Part shown: positions 35,646-45,938 of the stretch, piece after piece
Layout of the letters: each line of letters starts with the position of its first letter
Position numbering within the stretch: the stretch's first letter is position 1
Origin: Ruegeria arenilitoris
GTDB lineage: Bacteria > Pseudomonadota > Alphaproteobacteria > Rhodobacterales > Rhodobacteraceae
Reading direction: 5' to 3'
Length of the DNA stretch: 64,000 nucleotides
Assembly (NCBI RefSeq): GCF_013035425.1
Contig: NZ_WQHX01000008.1
Location: 215,701-279,700 of the forward strand
Made by a program: the position numbers and the translations under genes
The notes under the pieces: generated by a model
The model's database searches: none
Seen by the model: only the letters and a program-made list of their open reading frames with translations
What the model was told of the DNA's origin: nothing

Positions 35646-36629
35646 ATGTCTAAAATGGTCACTATTTACGGTGGATCAGGCTTTGTCGGCCGATACATAG
35701 CCCGTCGCATGGCCGTTGAAGGCTGGCGCGTAAGGGTCGCCGTCAGGCGACCGAATGAGGCGATGTTCGTCAAAACCTACGGGGTAGTCGGTCAGGTTGA
35801 GCCAATTCTATGCAATATTCGCGATGATGCTTCGGTTGCCGCCGCGATGCAGGGCGCTGAAGCCGTGGTGAATTGTGTTGGAGTTTTGAACGAGCTAGGC
35901 AAAAATGAATTCGATTCTGTGCAGGCCCAAGGCGCCGAGCGAATTGCCCGGCTGGCTACAGAGAACGCGGTGCCTCGCATGGTGCATATATCCGCTATCG
36001 GCGCTGATGCCGACGCGAACAGTGAATATTCTCGTACAAAGGCGCAAGGCGAAGCCGGTGTTCTTGAACACTTTCCAGACGCAGTGATACTGCGTCCGTC
36101 GGTTATTTTTGGAAACGAAGATCAGTTTTTTAATCGATTTGCAGCGATGGCCAGAATGGGGCCTTTTCTTCCACTTGTCGGCGCCGAAACACGTTTTCAA
36201 CCGGTTTATGTCGATGACGTGGCCTGGGCTGCTGTAAAAGGTGTTTTGGGCGAGGCCGACGCAGGTGTTTATGAATTAGGCGGACCTGAAGTTAAAACTT
36301 TTCGCGCGCTGATGCAGCAGATGTTGGATGTTATTCACCGTCGGAGAGTCGTCGTTGGAATGCCGTTCTGGGCAGCACGGATAATGGCCGGAGTGCTGGA
36401 CATTGTTAAGTTCGTAAGCTTTCAATTATTTCCCAACAACATTCTTACGCGCGATCAGGTTAGGAACCTGCGTCGTGACAACATCATTTCGAATAACGCA
36501 AAGGGTTTTGACGATCTGGGTATCGAGCCGGCAGCGTTAGACTCTATTCTGCCTGAGTATCTTTGGAAGTATCGCCCCTCGGGTCAGTATGACGACATCC
36601 AGAATTCGGCAAAAAATATGCGGACTTAG
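35646..36629 (+). CDS. NDUFA9-like NAD(P)-binding protein
   Basis: A 327-residue atypical short-chain dehydrogenase of the complex I NDUFA9 type. The Rossmann motif is TIYGGSGFVGRYIARRM at the N-terminus, followed by VVNCVGVL and an ISAIGAD block. Alphaproteobacterial homologues are often annotated as complex I assembly or sugar nucleotide epimerase-like proteins. It has no clear YxxxK catalytic pair except EYSRTKAQGE. It is separated from the tRNA by about 200 bases and convergent with uppP, whose end directly touches its stop codon. Confidence 0.82.
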   Translation: MSKMVTIYGGSGFVGRYIARRMAVEGWRVRVAVRRPNEAMFVKTYGVVGQVEPILCNIRDDASVAAAMQGAEAVVNCVGVLNELGKNEFDSVQAQGAERIARLATENAVPRMVHISAIGADADANSEYSRTKAQGEAGVLEHFPDAVILRPSVIFGNEDQFFNRFAAMARMGPFLPLVGAETRFQPVYVDDVAWAAVKGVLGEADAGVYELGGPEVKTFRALMQQMLDVIHRRRVVVGMPFWAARIMAGVLDIVKFVSFQLFPNNILTRDQVRNLRRDNIISNNAKGFDDLGIEPAALDSILPEYLWKYRPSGQYDDIQNSAKNMRT

Positions 36630-37433
36630 TCACCAATATGCGATGCCCAAAAGGATGATCCCAAGAACTACCCGATAGATCACGTAGGGCGTAAAGCTGA
36701 CACTGCGCAGAAGTCGCATCATCAGGCTTAGCGCAAGCAGCGCGGCAATGAACGCAAACGCTGCGGCGATCGCCCCATCGCGTGCTAGCTGAGCATCTGC
36801 ATTACGCACAACGTCTACCGACAGCAGCGCGCCTGATGCCAAAATCGTAGGGATTGACATTAGCATGGCCAAGCGGGCGGCATCTTCGCGGCGATAGCCC
36901 AATTGCCGTGCGCCAGTGATTGTTATTCCGGATCGGGAAGTGCCTGGAATCAAAGCAATAACTTGCCACAACCCCATGATAACCGCGTCCCTGAAGCTCC
37001 AGCCCGATGCCTGTTTTGTTTGCGGTCCTTTCTGATCCATCCAGTACAGCAGCAATCCGAATCCCAGCATCGCCCAGCCGATCACGGCAACCGAACGAAG
37101 AGACTGACCTAGGCCGTTAAAGAATAGGATTGCCCCCACAAGGACGGTCGGTATCGTTGCAAGGATCAAGCACATTGCAAGTTTGGCCTGCGGGGTTTCG
37201 ATTCGACCTGCAAGGGCGGCAGGCAGGCCAATAAGGGCCTGTTTCACGTCGGTCCAAAAATACAATACTACGGCACCCAGTGTGCCAACATGGACCGCGA
37301 CATCAATCGCAAGCCCCTGATCGTTGAGCCCGGTCAAGCCTGGTAGCAAGATCAAGTGACCAGAAGAAGAAATGGGCAAAAACTCAGTTATTCCCTGAAT
37401 GATCGCAACAAGAATCAATTGAAAAAGACTCAT
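36630..37433 (-). CDS. uppP: Undecaprenyl-diphosphatase (bacitracin resistance protein family)
   Basis: A 267-residue polytopic membrane protein that dephosphorylates undecaprenyl diphosphate to recycle the cell-wall lipid carrier. The family's active-site motifs are present: QGITEFLPISSSGHL near the N-terminus and IPGTSRSGITITGARQLGYRR in the middle. I chose the ATG of MSLFQLILV; the frame is open upstream for 80 more codons but that part is not family-like. It is divergent from gltD. Confidence 0.93.
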   Translation of the reverse strand: MSLFQLILVAIIQGITEFLPISSSGHLILLPGLTGLNDQGLAIDVAVHVGTLGAVVLYFWTDVKQALIGLPAALAGRIETPQAKLAMCLILATIPTVLVGAILFFNGLGQSLRSVAVIGWAMLGFGLLLYWMDQKGPQTKQASGWSFRDAVIMGLWQVIALIPGTSRSGITITGARQLGYRREDAARLAMLMSIPTILASGALLSVDVVRNADAQLARDGAIAAAFAFIAALLALSLMMRLLRSVSFTPYVIYRVVLGIILLGIAYW

Positions 37434-37661
37434 TACCTGTCGTACCGCCTTCACGTGCTCTTTGTTTTCAATGGGTATAAGCGTGTTGCCCGAAAGGAAA
37501 GAATGCAAATAGGTCCGATTCGGAACTAAATTTGTGACATTTTTTACTGAATCCACAATGGAGCGACTGTTTTTTTTCAAATAGGTAACTAATACTGACT
37601 TTTCAACAGCCTCGCCTTCCCTTAAAGAGGCTGGACCAAACCATTTCATGGAGTCTGACCC

Positions 37662-39095
37662 GTGGCCAAGCAACCGATGCTGAAATTTGTGCAGATCGAT
37701 CGTGCGATGCCTGAAAAGCGAGCCGCCGATGACCGCAAAGAAGACTTTGACGAAATCTATTCTGAATTCGCGGCTGAGAAAGCCGCCGAGCAGGCGAGCC
37801 GTTGTAGCCAGTGCGGAGTGCCATACTGCCAGTCACATTGCCCTCTGCATAATAATATTCCCGATTGGCTACGATTGACCGCGATGGGCCGCTTGGAAGA
37901 GGCGTATCAAACCAGCCAGGCGACTAATACTTTCCCCGAGATTTGCGGCCGAATTTGTCCACAAGATCGCTTGTGCGAGGGTAACTGCGTGATTGAACAG
38001 TCGGGCCACGGAACAGTTACAATCGGCACGATAGAAAAATATATCACTGACACCGCTTGGGACAAAGGGTGGGTTCAGCCGGTCGCGCCCAACGCGGAAC
38101 GCAGCGAAAGCGTCGGAATAATTGGGGGTGGACCCGGAGGTTTGGCCGCTGCTGACATGTTGCGCCGGGCGGGTATTCAGGTCACAGTCTATGATCGCTA
38201 CGACCGGGCCGGAGGTCTGTTGATGTATGGCATCCCAGGCTTCAAGCTTGAAAAAGACATCGTACAACGTCGTAACGATCTGTTGGCAGACGGGGGAGTT
38301 GAATTCGAACTCAACTGCGATGTTGATGCTGCGAAATTCGCGGATATTCGAGCCAAGCATGACGCGATTGTAATAGCGACGGGTGTCTATAAGTCACGGG
38401 ACTTGAATATGCCTGGAAGCGGATTGCCCGGAATTGAAAGGGCAATAGATTTCCTGACTGCTTCAAACAGAAAGAGCTTTGGCGACACTGTTGAGGAATT
38501 CGACAATGGTCGCCTGAACGCCGAAGGCAAAAAGGTCGTTGTGATCGGAGGGGGCGACACTGCAATGGACTGTGTGCGCACTTCAATCCGTCAGGGTGCG
38601 ACATCTGTGAAATGCCTTTATCGCCGGGACCGTGCCAATATGCCAGGCTCGCAGCGTGAAACGCAGAACGCTGAGGAGGAGGGCGTTGTCTTTGAATGGC
38701 TCAGCGCGCCCAAAGGCTTTACCGGAGACGAAAAAGTTTCGGGAGTGATGGTGCAGAAAATGCGTTTGGGTCAGCCGGATGCGTCCGGCCGGCAAGCTCC
38801 TGAGGTAATTGAAGGAGCGGACTACGTTGAAGACGCTGATCTGGTGATAAAAGCATTGGGTTTCGAGCCCGAAGATCTTCCTGCACTGTTTGGTCAGCCA
38901 GACCTCCCAGTCACGCGTTGGGGAACGATCAAGGCCGCGTTCCAAACCGGCGAGACCGAGATGGAGGGCGTCTATGCCATCGGTGACATCGTCCGTGGTG
39001 CGTCTCTGGTCGTTTGGGCTATACGTGACGGGCGCGATTGCGCAGAAGCGATCATCGACCGTTTAAACGTAAAGGCTTCGATAGCAGCCGAGTAA
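37662..39095 (+). CDS. gltD: Glutamate synthase small subunit
   Basis: The NADPH-oxidising beta subunit, 477 residues. The N-terminal region has the cysteine pairs for [4Fe-4S] clusters (RCSQCGVPYCQSHCPL, then CGRICPQDRLCEGNC). The FAD motif IIGGGPGGLAAADML and the NADPH motif VVIGGGDTAMDC follow. It passes electrons to GltB. The start is GTG with GGAGTCTGACCC upstream. It heads an operon with the GFA-family gene and gltB. Confidence 0.96.
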   Translation: MAKQPMLKFVQIDRAMPEKRAADDRKEDFDEIYSEFAAEKAAEQASRCSQCGVPYCQSHCPLHNNIPDWLRLTAMGRLEEAYQTSQATNTFPEICGRICPQDRLCEGNCVIEQSGHGTVTIGTIEKYITDTAWDKGWVQPVAPNAERSESVGIIGGGPGGLAAADMLRRAGIQVTVYDRYDRAGGLLMYGIPGFKLEKDIVQRRNDLLADGGVEFELNCDVDAAKFADIRAKHDAIVIATGVYKSRDLNMPGSGLPGIERAIDFLTASNRKSFGDTVEEFDNGRLNAEGKKVVVIGGGDTAMDCVRTSIRQGATSVKCLYRRDRANMPGSQRETQNAEEEGVVFEWLSAPKGFTGDEKVSGVMVQKMRLGQPDASGRQAPEVIEGADYVEDADLVIKALGFEPEDLPALFGQPDLPVTRWGTIKAAFQTGETEMEGVYAIGDIVRGASLVVWAIRDGRDCAEAIIDRLNVKASIAAE

Positions 39096-39123
39096 CTTTA
39101 AGCCAGCGACAGGAGCTTTCGTA

Positions 39124-39561
39124 ATGCCAGAATTGCAAGGCCAATGTATGTGCGGTGCAGTTACACTTACCGCGACCCCGGCAAAGGATGCGCTGGGCGC
39201 GTGCCATTGCGACCAGTGCCGCCGTTGGACAAGCTCTATGCTAATAACTTTTCCGGCTGAGCAGGGATACGCCGCGTTGGGTCCGGTCAAGGTACACAAA
39301 TCATCAGATTGGGCCGAACGCGCATTTTGTTCGGAATGCGGATCGGCACTGTGGTACCGGATTACTCTTTCCGGTGAGATGCATGGACACACGCAAATGG
39401 CCGCCGGTTTGTTCGAAAATGCTATCGGCAGCCCACTGAAACTTGAACTTTATATCGACAAAAAACCTGAGGGTTACGCGTTCGAAGGCGAACGCCGACA
39501 AATGACTACTGCTGAGGTGGAGGCAATGTACGCCCAGCCGGAAGAAGGAGACAGCCAATGA
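39124..39561 (+). CDS. GFA-family zinc protein
   Basis: A 145-residue protein of the glutathione-dependent formaldehyde-activating (GFA) fold. The zinc-binding cysteines are in QGQCMCGAV, CHCDQCRRW and FCSECGSALWY. The family includes proteins of mostly unproven function, so formaldehyde chemistry is not implied. It lies between gltD and gltB, and its stop overlaps the gltB start (ATGA), so it is part of the glutamate synthase operon. Confidence 0.88.
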   Translation: MPELQGQCMCGAVTLTATPAKDALGACHCDQCRRWTSSMLITFPAEQGYAALGPVKVHKSSDWAERAFCSECGSALWYRITLSGEMHGHTQMAAGLFENAIGSPLKLELYIDKKPEGYAFEGERRQMTTAEVEAMYAQPEEGDSQ

Positions 39562-42500
39562 CCAAATACGACGCGAATTGGGTGCAAGCCGAAACAAATA
39601 AACGAGCTTGGATGGCCGAAAACAGTCTCTATTCTACAGAGGAAGAGCATTCCTCGTGCGGAGTCGGACTTGTTGTCTCGATCGACGGAAAGAAAAGCCG
39701 AAAGGTTGTTGACGCGGGCATCGACGCGCTAAAGGCTATTTGGCACCGCGGGGCCGTTGATGCGGATGGTAAAACTGGTGACGGTGCAGGCATCCATGTT
39801 CAGATTCCGGCTCCATTCTTTTACGACCAAATTCGTCGAACAGGGCACGAACCCAAGTTGGACGAGTTAATTGCTGTAGGTCAGGTATTTCTTCCGCGGA
39901 CTGACTTTGGCGCTCAGGAACAATGCCGGACTATTGTAGAAACCGAAGTCCTAAGAATGGGGTATTACATTTACGGCTGGCGTCACGTCCCAGTCGATGT
40001 GACCTGTTTGGGAGAAAAGGCTAACGCAACAAGACCCGAAATTGAACAGATTCTGATCTCGAATTCCAAGGGCGTAGACGAAGACACTTTTGAACGCGAG
40101 CTGTACGTGATCCGTCGCCGAATTGAAAAGGCGGCAATGGCGTCAGGGATCTCCGATCTGTATCTGGCCTCGCTCAGCTGCAGGTCAATAATTTACAAGG
40201 GCATGATGCTTGCCGAACAGGTTGCTGTTTTTTACCCCGACCTGATGGATGAGCGGTTCGAAAGCGCATTTGCAATCTATCACCAGCGCTACTCGACCAA
40301 CACATTCCCGCAATGGTGGTTGGCGCAGCCGTTCCGTATGTTGGCTCATAACGGCGAAATCAATACGCTGAAAGGCAACATCAACTGGATGAAAAGCCAC
40401 GAGATCCGCATGGCAAGTGGCACATTTGGCGACTACGCAGAAGACATTAAGCCAATCATCGCTGGCGGGTCGTCAGATTCAGCCGCATTAGACTCTGTAT
40501 TCGAAGTATTGGTGCGGGCCGGACGATCTGCCCCAATGGCAAAGACAATGCTGGTACCGGAAAGCTGGTCCAAGCAAGCGGTCGAACTTCCTCAAGCGTG
40601 GCGCGATATGTACTCCTACTGCAACTCAGTGATGGAGCCTTGGGATGGTCCCGCCGCATTGGCCATGACCGACGGCCGCTGGGTTTGTGCAGGGCTTGAC
40701 CGAAATGGCCTGCGTCCGATGCGTTATGTCGTGACAGGGGACGGCCTTGTGATAGCCGGTTCCGAAGCTGGCATGGTTCCCATTGATGAAGCCAGCGTGG
40801 CTGAAAAAGGCGCACTGGGTCCCGGCCAAATGTTGGCTGTCGACATGAAAAAGGGAAAGCTGTTCCGAGATAAACAGATCAAGGACAAGCTGGCTGCAGC
40901 TCTGCCGTTTGGTGAGTGGGTCGGAAAGATCAATGATCTGGACGACACTTTGGCGGGTGTAACAGAAACACCTAAGTTTTCTGGCGCAGAACTGCGGAAG
41001 CGACAGATTGCAGCCGGATATTCCGTCGAAGAACTGGAACAGATACTCGCGCCCATGGCCGAGGACGGTAAAGAAGCGTTAGCGTCGATGGGCGATGACA
41101 CTCCGTCTGCCGTCCTTTCGAAACAGTATCGCCCGCTTAGCCATTTCTTCCGCCAAAACTTTAGCCAAGTGACTAACCCACCGATTGACAGTTTGCGTGA
41201 ATACCGGGTCATGTCGCTGAAAACCCGGTTCGGCAACCTTAAGAATGTGCTGGACGAAGACAGCAGCCAAACCGAGATCATCGTATTGGAAAGCCCTTTT
41301 GTCGGGAATGCGCAATGGGACAAGTTAGTCGAGAATTTTAACGCTCCTCAGGCCGAGATTGATTGCAGCTTTGAACCGGGCTCAGGTGCACTAAGCGCCG
41401 CTTTGGCCCGAGTTAGAGCCGAAGCGGAAGAGGCCGTACGCTCGGGTGCCGGGCATCTGGTGTTGTCTGACATGCAGTCGGGCGAAGGTCGGGTTGCGAT
41501 GCCTATGATCCTGGCGACAAGCGCGGTGCACTCGCATCTTACTCGACAAGGTTTGCGGACGTTTTGTTCGTTGAACGTCCGTTCTGCGGAATGTGTCGAT
41601 CCACATTACTTCGCGGTTTTGATTGGCTGCGGCGCGACCGTAGTAAACGCCTATCTGGCTGAAGACTCGCTCGCCGACCGAATTGAGCGTGGTCTGCTGG
41701 ATGGCACCTTGACCGAAAACGTTGCTCGGTATCGCGAGGCGATTGACCAAGGTCTGCTGAAGATCATGGCAAAGATGGGGATATCAGTGATCTCATCTTA
41801 TCGTGGCGGTCTGAACTTCGAGGCTGTCGGGCTAAGTCGGGCAATGGTCGCAGAATATTTCCCGGGCATGACCAGTCGCATCTCGGGCATAGGTGTTACC
41901 GGAATTCAGGCAAAGGCAGAGGAAATTCACGCCAAAGGATGGGAAGACGGCCTGGACGTATTGCCCATTGGTGGGTTCTACAAGGCCCGTCAGTCGGGTG
42001 AGACGCACGCTTGGGAAGCGACTTCGATGCATATGATGCAAATGGCCTGCAACAAAGCGTCGTATGAGCTTTGGAAGCAATACTCAGCGAAAATGCAGTC
42101 CAACCCACCGATCCACCTACGTGATCTGATGGACTTCAAACCTTTGGGTAAACCAGTGCCGATTGAAGAGGTCGAATCGATTACCTCGATCCGCAAACGG
42201 TTTGTGACCCCTGGCATGTCGCTGGGCGCGCTAAGCCCAGAGGCACACAAGACGCTGAACGTGGCAATGAACCGGATCGGCGCAAAGTCCGACTCGGGTG
42301 AGGGAGGAGAAGACCCGGCGCATTTCATTCCGGAGCCGAATGGCGACAACCCTTCGGCCAAAATTAAACAAGTCGCGTCAGGCCGGTTCGGCGTGACGGC
42401 CGAATACCTTAACCAGTGCGAAGAGCTAGAGATCAAGGTTGCTCAGGGTGCGAAGCCCGGTGAGGGTGGTCAGCTGCCTGGTATGAAGGTCACGGATTTG

Positions 42501-44090
42501 ATCGCGCGTCTGCGGCATTCGACCAAGGGCGTGACTTTGATCTCGCCCCCGCCGCATCATGATATTTATTCGATCGAAGATCTGGCCCAGCTGATCTATG
42601 ACCTGAAACAAATTAACCCTCGCTGCAAAGTAACCGTGAAACTGGTGGCGTCTTCTGGTGTAGGCACGATTGCCGCCGGCGTGGCCAAGGCGAAGGCGGA
42701 CGTAATTCTGATATCGGGTCACAATGGCGGCACTGGCGCATCTCCTGCGACCTCGATCAAGTATGCAGGTCTACCGTGGGAGATGGGCCTGACCGAGGCT
42801 CATCAGGTTCTGGCGATGAACAACCTGCGGGACCGCGTAACATTGCGCACTGACGGTGGGTTGCGAACGGGTCGCGATATTGTCATGGCTGCGATGATGG
42901 GAGCTGAGGAGTACGGCATTGGAACCGCCGCTCTTATCGCTATGGGATGCATCATGGTGCGGCAGTGCCAGTCGAATACCTGCCCGGTTGGTGTCTGTAC
43001 GCAGGACGAAAGCTTGCGCGCCAAGTTTACCGGTAATGCGGACAAGGTTGTGAACCTGATCACTTTTTATGCTCAGGAAGTTCGCGAATTGCTTGCCAGC
43101 CTTGGTGCGCGTTCTGTTGATGAAATTATTGGCCGAGCAGATTTACTGGCGCAGGTCAGCCGGGGATCGGCGCATCTTGATGATCTGGACCTCAATCCAT
43201 TGCTCATCACGGTCGATGGAGCGCACGACATCGTCTATAATCGTGACAAAGACAGGAATGCTGTGCCGGATACGCTGGACGCCGAAATCGTACGAGACGC
43301 CGCAAGGTTTCTTAAGGATGGCGAAAAAATGCAGCTTTCCTATGCTGTCCAAAATACACACCGGACCGTAGGTACACGTGTATCCAGCCACATAGTGCAA
43401 AATTTCGGGATGCGGAACACGTTCCAATCGGACCACCTGCACGTGAAACTGCAAGGTTCCGCGGGCCAGTCACTTGGGGCATTCGCAGCACCGGGACTGA
43501 AGCTGGACGTGTCGGGCGACGCTAACGATTATGTCGGTAAGGGCCTTTCAGGTGGTACTATTGTTGTGCGTCCTCCGCAGGTCAGTCCGCTCAAGGCAGA
43601 TGAAAATACCATTATCGGCAACACTGTTTTGTATGGTGCCACAGATGGTTACCTATTTGCGGCAGGACGTGCTGGTGAACGATTTGCTGTCCGAAATTCC
43701 GGTGCAAATGTGGTGATCGAAGGCTGCGGTTCGAACGGATGTGAGTACATGACCGGCGGAGTTGCCGTGATTCTAGGTGACATCGGAGCAAATTTTGGCG
43801 CGGGTATGACAGGTGGTATGGCCTATCTGTATGACCCTGAAGTCAAGGCGCAGTTATTGATGAACACGGAAACGCTTGTGGTTTGTCCTGTAACGGTTGA
43901 TCATTGGGAAACACAACTGAAGTCCCTCATCGAACGACATGCTGACGAAACCAAGAGCCGAAAGGCAAGCGATATTCTGCAGCATTGGGAAGTTGAAAAA
44001 GGTAATTTTCTGCAGGTTTGCCCTAAGGAAATGTTGAATAAGCTGAGCTATCCATTATCGGCTGAAGCCACAGCGGTGCCCGCAGAATAA
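39558..44090 (+). CDS. gltB: Glutamate synthase large subunit
   Basis: The alpha subunit of NADPH-dependent glutamate synthase, 1510 residues, as usual for the family. The class II amidotransferase domain begins at Cys34 (SSCGVGLVV) after a propeptide that must be removed. The FMN-binding synthase domain contains GEGGEDP and SGHNGGTGASP. The [3Fe-4S] ligands are in CIMVRQCQSNTCPVGVC. A C-terminal GXGXG beta-helix domain completes it. It makes two glutamates from glutamine and 2-oxoglutarate with GltD. Confidence 0.98.
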   Translation: MTKYDANWVQAETNKRAWMAENSLYSTEEEHSSCGVGLVVSIDGKKSRKVVDAGIDALKAIWHRGAVDADGKTGDGAGIHVQIPAPFFYDQIRRTGHEPKLDELIAVGQVFLPRTDFGAQEQCRTIVETEVLRMGYYIYGWRHVPVDVTCLGEKANATRPEIEQILISNSKGVDEDTFERELYVIRRRIEKAAMASGISDLYLASLSCRSIIYKGMMLAEQVAVFYPDLMDERFESAFAIYHQRYSTNTFPQWWLAQPFRMLAHNGEINTLKGNINWMKSHEIRMASGTFGDYAEDIKPIIAGGSSDSAALDSVFEVLVRAGRSAPMAKTMLVPESWSKQAVELPQAWRDMYSYCNSVMEPWDGPAALAMTDGRWVCAGLDRNGLRPMRYVVTGDGLVIAGSEAGMVPIDEASVAEKGALGPGQMLAVDMKKGKLFRDKQIKDKLAAALPFGEWVGKINDLDDTLAGVTETPKFSGAELRKRQIAAGYSVEELEQILAPMAEDGKEALASMGDDTPSAVLSKQYRPLSHFFRQNFSQVTNPPIDSLREYRVMSLKTRFGNLKNVLDEDSSQTEIIVLESPFVGNAQWDKLVENFNAPQAEIDCSFEPGSGALSAALARVRAEAEEAVRSGAGHLVLSDMQSGEGRVAMPMILATSAVHSHLTRQGLRTFCSLNVRSAECVDPHYFAVLIGCGATVVNAYLAEDSLADRIERGLLDGTLTENVARYREAIDQGLLKIMAKMGISVISSYRGGLNFEAVGLSRAMVAEYFPGMTSRISGIGVTGIQAKAEEIHAKGWEDGLDVLPIGGFYKARQSGETHAWEATSMHMMQMACNKASYELWKQYSAKMQSNPPIHLRDLMDFKPLGKPVPIEEVESITSIRKRFVTPGMSLGALSPEAHKTLNVAMNRIGAKSDSGEGGEDPAHFIPEPNGDNPSAKIKQVASGRFGVTAEYLNQCEELEIKVAQGAKPGEGGQLPGMKVTDLIARLRHSTKGVTLISPPPHHDIYSIEDLAQLIYDLKQINPRCKVTVKLVASSGVGTIAAGVAKAKADVILISGHNGGTGASPATSIKYAGLPWEMGLTEAHQVLAMNNLRDRVTLRTDGGLRTGRDIVMAAMMGAEEYGIGTAALIAMGCIMVRQCQSNTCPVGVCTQDESLRAKFTGNADKVVNLITFYAQEVRELLASLGARSVDEIIGRADLLAQVSRGSAHLDDLDLNPLLITVDGAHDIVYNRDKDRNAVPDTLDAEIVRDAARFLKDGEKMQLSYAVQNTHRTVGTRVSSHIVQNFGMRNTFQSDHLHVKLQGSAGQSLGAFAAPGLKLDVSGDANDYVGKGLSGGTIVVRPPQVSPLKADENTIIGNTVLYGATDGYLFAAGRAGERFAVRNSGANVVIEGCGSNGCEYMTGGVAVILGDIGANFGAGMTGGMAYLYDPEVKAQLLMNTETLVVCPVTVDHWETQLKSLIERHADETKSRKASDILQHWEVEKGNFLQVCPKEMLNKLSYPLSAEATAVPAE

Positions 44091-44397
44091 TCGGCATTGC
44101 CTACGAAATATTCGAGCCTCCACATGTTGTTCACGCGACGCGGAGGTTCGATTTCCCAGACATGTACAACCATCTTGCAGTGCTTAATGTACTAGGCCTG
44201 ACTTAAGTTATGGGCGAAATTGGGTCCTCATCGCGGCCCACCGACTTATAGGCGGCAAGACGCAGACTGAAATTTAGAACTTTTCCGGGAACTACAGACG
44301 TTGGTGGGCAAATGCTATAGACATTTCGCTGCGCGAGGCTTGCAATACGGTGAATTAGGCCTTTCCTCACGTCCCCGCGGCGGCGTATAGCAGGGGC
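44091..44397. other. Gap between gltB and mtgA with a weak terminator
   Basis: TCGAGCCTCC (44112-44121) and GGAGGTTCGA (44142-44151) pair over 10 bp with one G-T, around a long 20-base loop, followed by TTTCCC. This may end the glt operon. No gene is visible in the rest. Confidence 0.4.
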
Positions 44398-45138
44398 ATG
44401 GCAAAGAAAGCAGTCCGCAAATCTCGCGGTCGAAAGAAACAGGTATCTCAGTCAAAAAAACGAGCCTCGTTTCTGGGGTTGATCAGGCGCTGGGTTGTGC
44501 GCATCGCGCTGGGATTTGCAGTACTATTTCTAGTGCTTGTGCTACTCTACTCTGTTGTTAATCCACCCATTACGCATACGATTTGGTCGGAATGGCGTCG
44601 GTTGGGTCAAGTCGAACGGGATTGGGTTTCTTTCGATGAAATCGCGCCTGTAATGGCGCGTTCAGCTGTTGCGGCTGAGGATGCAAATTTCTGCCTACAC
44701 TGGGGGTTTGACGTCGAGGCGATACGCGATGCTTTGGAAGATGGAGGGTCAAGGGGGGCTTCTACCATCTCTCAACAAGTGGTGAAGAATGTCTTTCTTT
44801 GGCAGGGACGTAGTTGGGTTCGAAAGGCTTTGGAGACTACGATGACTCCGGTGGTTGAAATAATCTGGACCAAGCAACGTATTCTTGAGGTGTATTTGAA
44901 TGTTGCCGAAACCGGACAAGGCGTTTTCGGGGTCGAAGCAGCCGCTCAGAGATACTATGGCGTAAGCGCCGCCAAGTTGACACCAGTTCAGGCGGCGAGG
45001 TTGGCAGCAATCCTGCCCTCACCACGTAACAGGTCGGTTACAGACCCCTCGACGCGGACACGCCGACGCGCAGCATCAATTTTGGATGGTGCGGCCACCA
45101 TCCGCGCAGATGGTCGCGCGGATTGCTTCGAGGATTGA
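44398..45138 (+). CDS. mtgA: Monofunctional peptidoglycan transglycosylase
   Basis: A 246-residue inner-membrane glycosyltransferase (GT51) that polymerises lipid II. A basic N-terminus and one membrane segment (VRIALGFAVLFLVLVLLYSVV) precede the catalytic domain. The catalytic Glu is in AVAAEDANFCLHWGFD, with GGSRGASTISQQVVKNVFLW and RILEVYLNVAETG following. All conserved motifs are present. No transpeptidase domain follows. Confidence 0.94.
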   Translation: MAKKAVRKSRGRKKQVSQSKKRASFLGLIRRWVVRIALGFAVLFLVLVLLYSVVNPPITHTIWSEWRRLGQVERDWVSFDEIAPVMARSAVAAEDANFCLHWGFDVEAIRDALEDGGSRGASTISQQVVKNVFLWQGRSWVRKALETTMTPVVEIIWTKQRILEVYLNVAETGQGVFGVEAAAQRYYGVSAAKLTPVQAARLAAILPSPRNRSVTDPSTRTRRRAASILDGAATIRADGRADCFED

Positions 45139-45196
45139 AACTTCTGTCCATCAAAGGCTAAAGCTGAAGCAGGTTATCTGGTTTGATTGGAAGTCC

Positions 45197-45862
45197 ATGG
45201 CGCGTTTGTTTCATGTCCCCTTGTCCCCATTTTGCCGAAAAGTCCGGCTTTCATTGGCAGAAAAGAAGATCGAAGTCGAATTGGTAGAAGAAAGGTACTG
45301 GGAGCAGGATTCTGATTTCTTGCGCCGGAACCCGGCGGGTAAAGTGCCTGTGTTGCGACTTGATGGGAATGTCATGGCAGAGAGTAGTGCGATCTGTGAG
45401 TATATTGAAGAAACGCGTCCAGATCCCCCACTGATGCCCAAAACGCCGGAAGCCAGATACGAAGTACGGCGACTGATTGGTTGGTTCGATGACAAGTTTC
45501 ACAACGAAGTCACTTCGAAGCTGTTGTATGAGCGGGTAAACAAAAAGGTGACTGGCCAAGGTTACCCGGACAGCAAGAATGTCAAAGAAGGAGCCCGCGC
45601 AATCAAATACCATTTGGACTACATGTCATGGCTATTGGATCATCGCCGGTGGCTGGCCGGAGATCAGATGACTTTGGCGGATTTTGCTGCAGCCTCGCAT
45701 TTGTCCGCTTTGGACTATATTTCAGACGTTGATTGGAACCGAAGCCGTGCAGTTAAGGATTGGTACGCGAAAATCAAATCCCGACCGGCGTTCCGATCAA
45801 TTCTGGCCGATCAAGTGCCAGGGTTCCGTCCTCCGGCCCATTACGCTGATCTGGATTTCTGA
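45197..45862 (+). CDS. Glutathione S-transferase family protein
   Basis: A 221-residue GST. The thioredoxin-fold N-terminus begins ARLFHVPLSPFCRKVRLSLAEKK, with Ser/Cys in the active-site region, and has the conserved NPAGKVPVL and ESSAICEYIEE. The all-helical C-terminal domain carries LAGDQMTLADFAAASHL. The substrate is unknown. The ATG 59 bases after mtgA is chosen; the frame is open further up within mtgA but that part is not GST-like. Confidence 0.88.
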   Translation: MARLFHVPLSPFCRKVRLSLAEKKIEVELVEERYWEQDSDFLRRNPAGKVPVLRLDGNVMAESSAICEYIEETRPDPPLMPKTPEARYEVRRLIGWFDDKFHNEVTSKLLYERVNKKVTGQGYPDSKNVKEGARAIKYHLDYMSWLLDHRRWLAGDQMTLADFAAASHLSALDYISDVDWNRSRAVKDWYAKIKSRPAFRSILADQVPGFRPPAHYADLDF

Positions 45863-45938
45863 TAGGATTGGTTAAAAGGGTCGGTCCGCCATCGTTAGCC
45901 CGCGGATTTAGTTCACCCCCAATGGGTTTTTGCGACCA

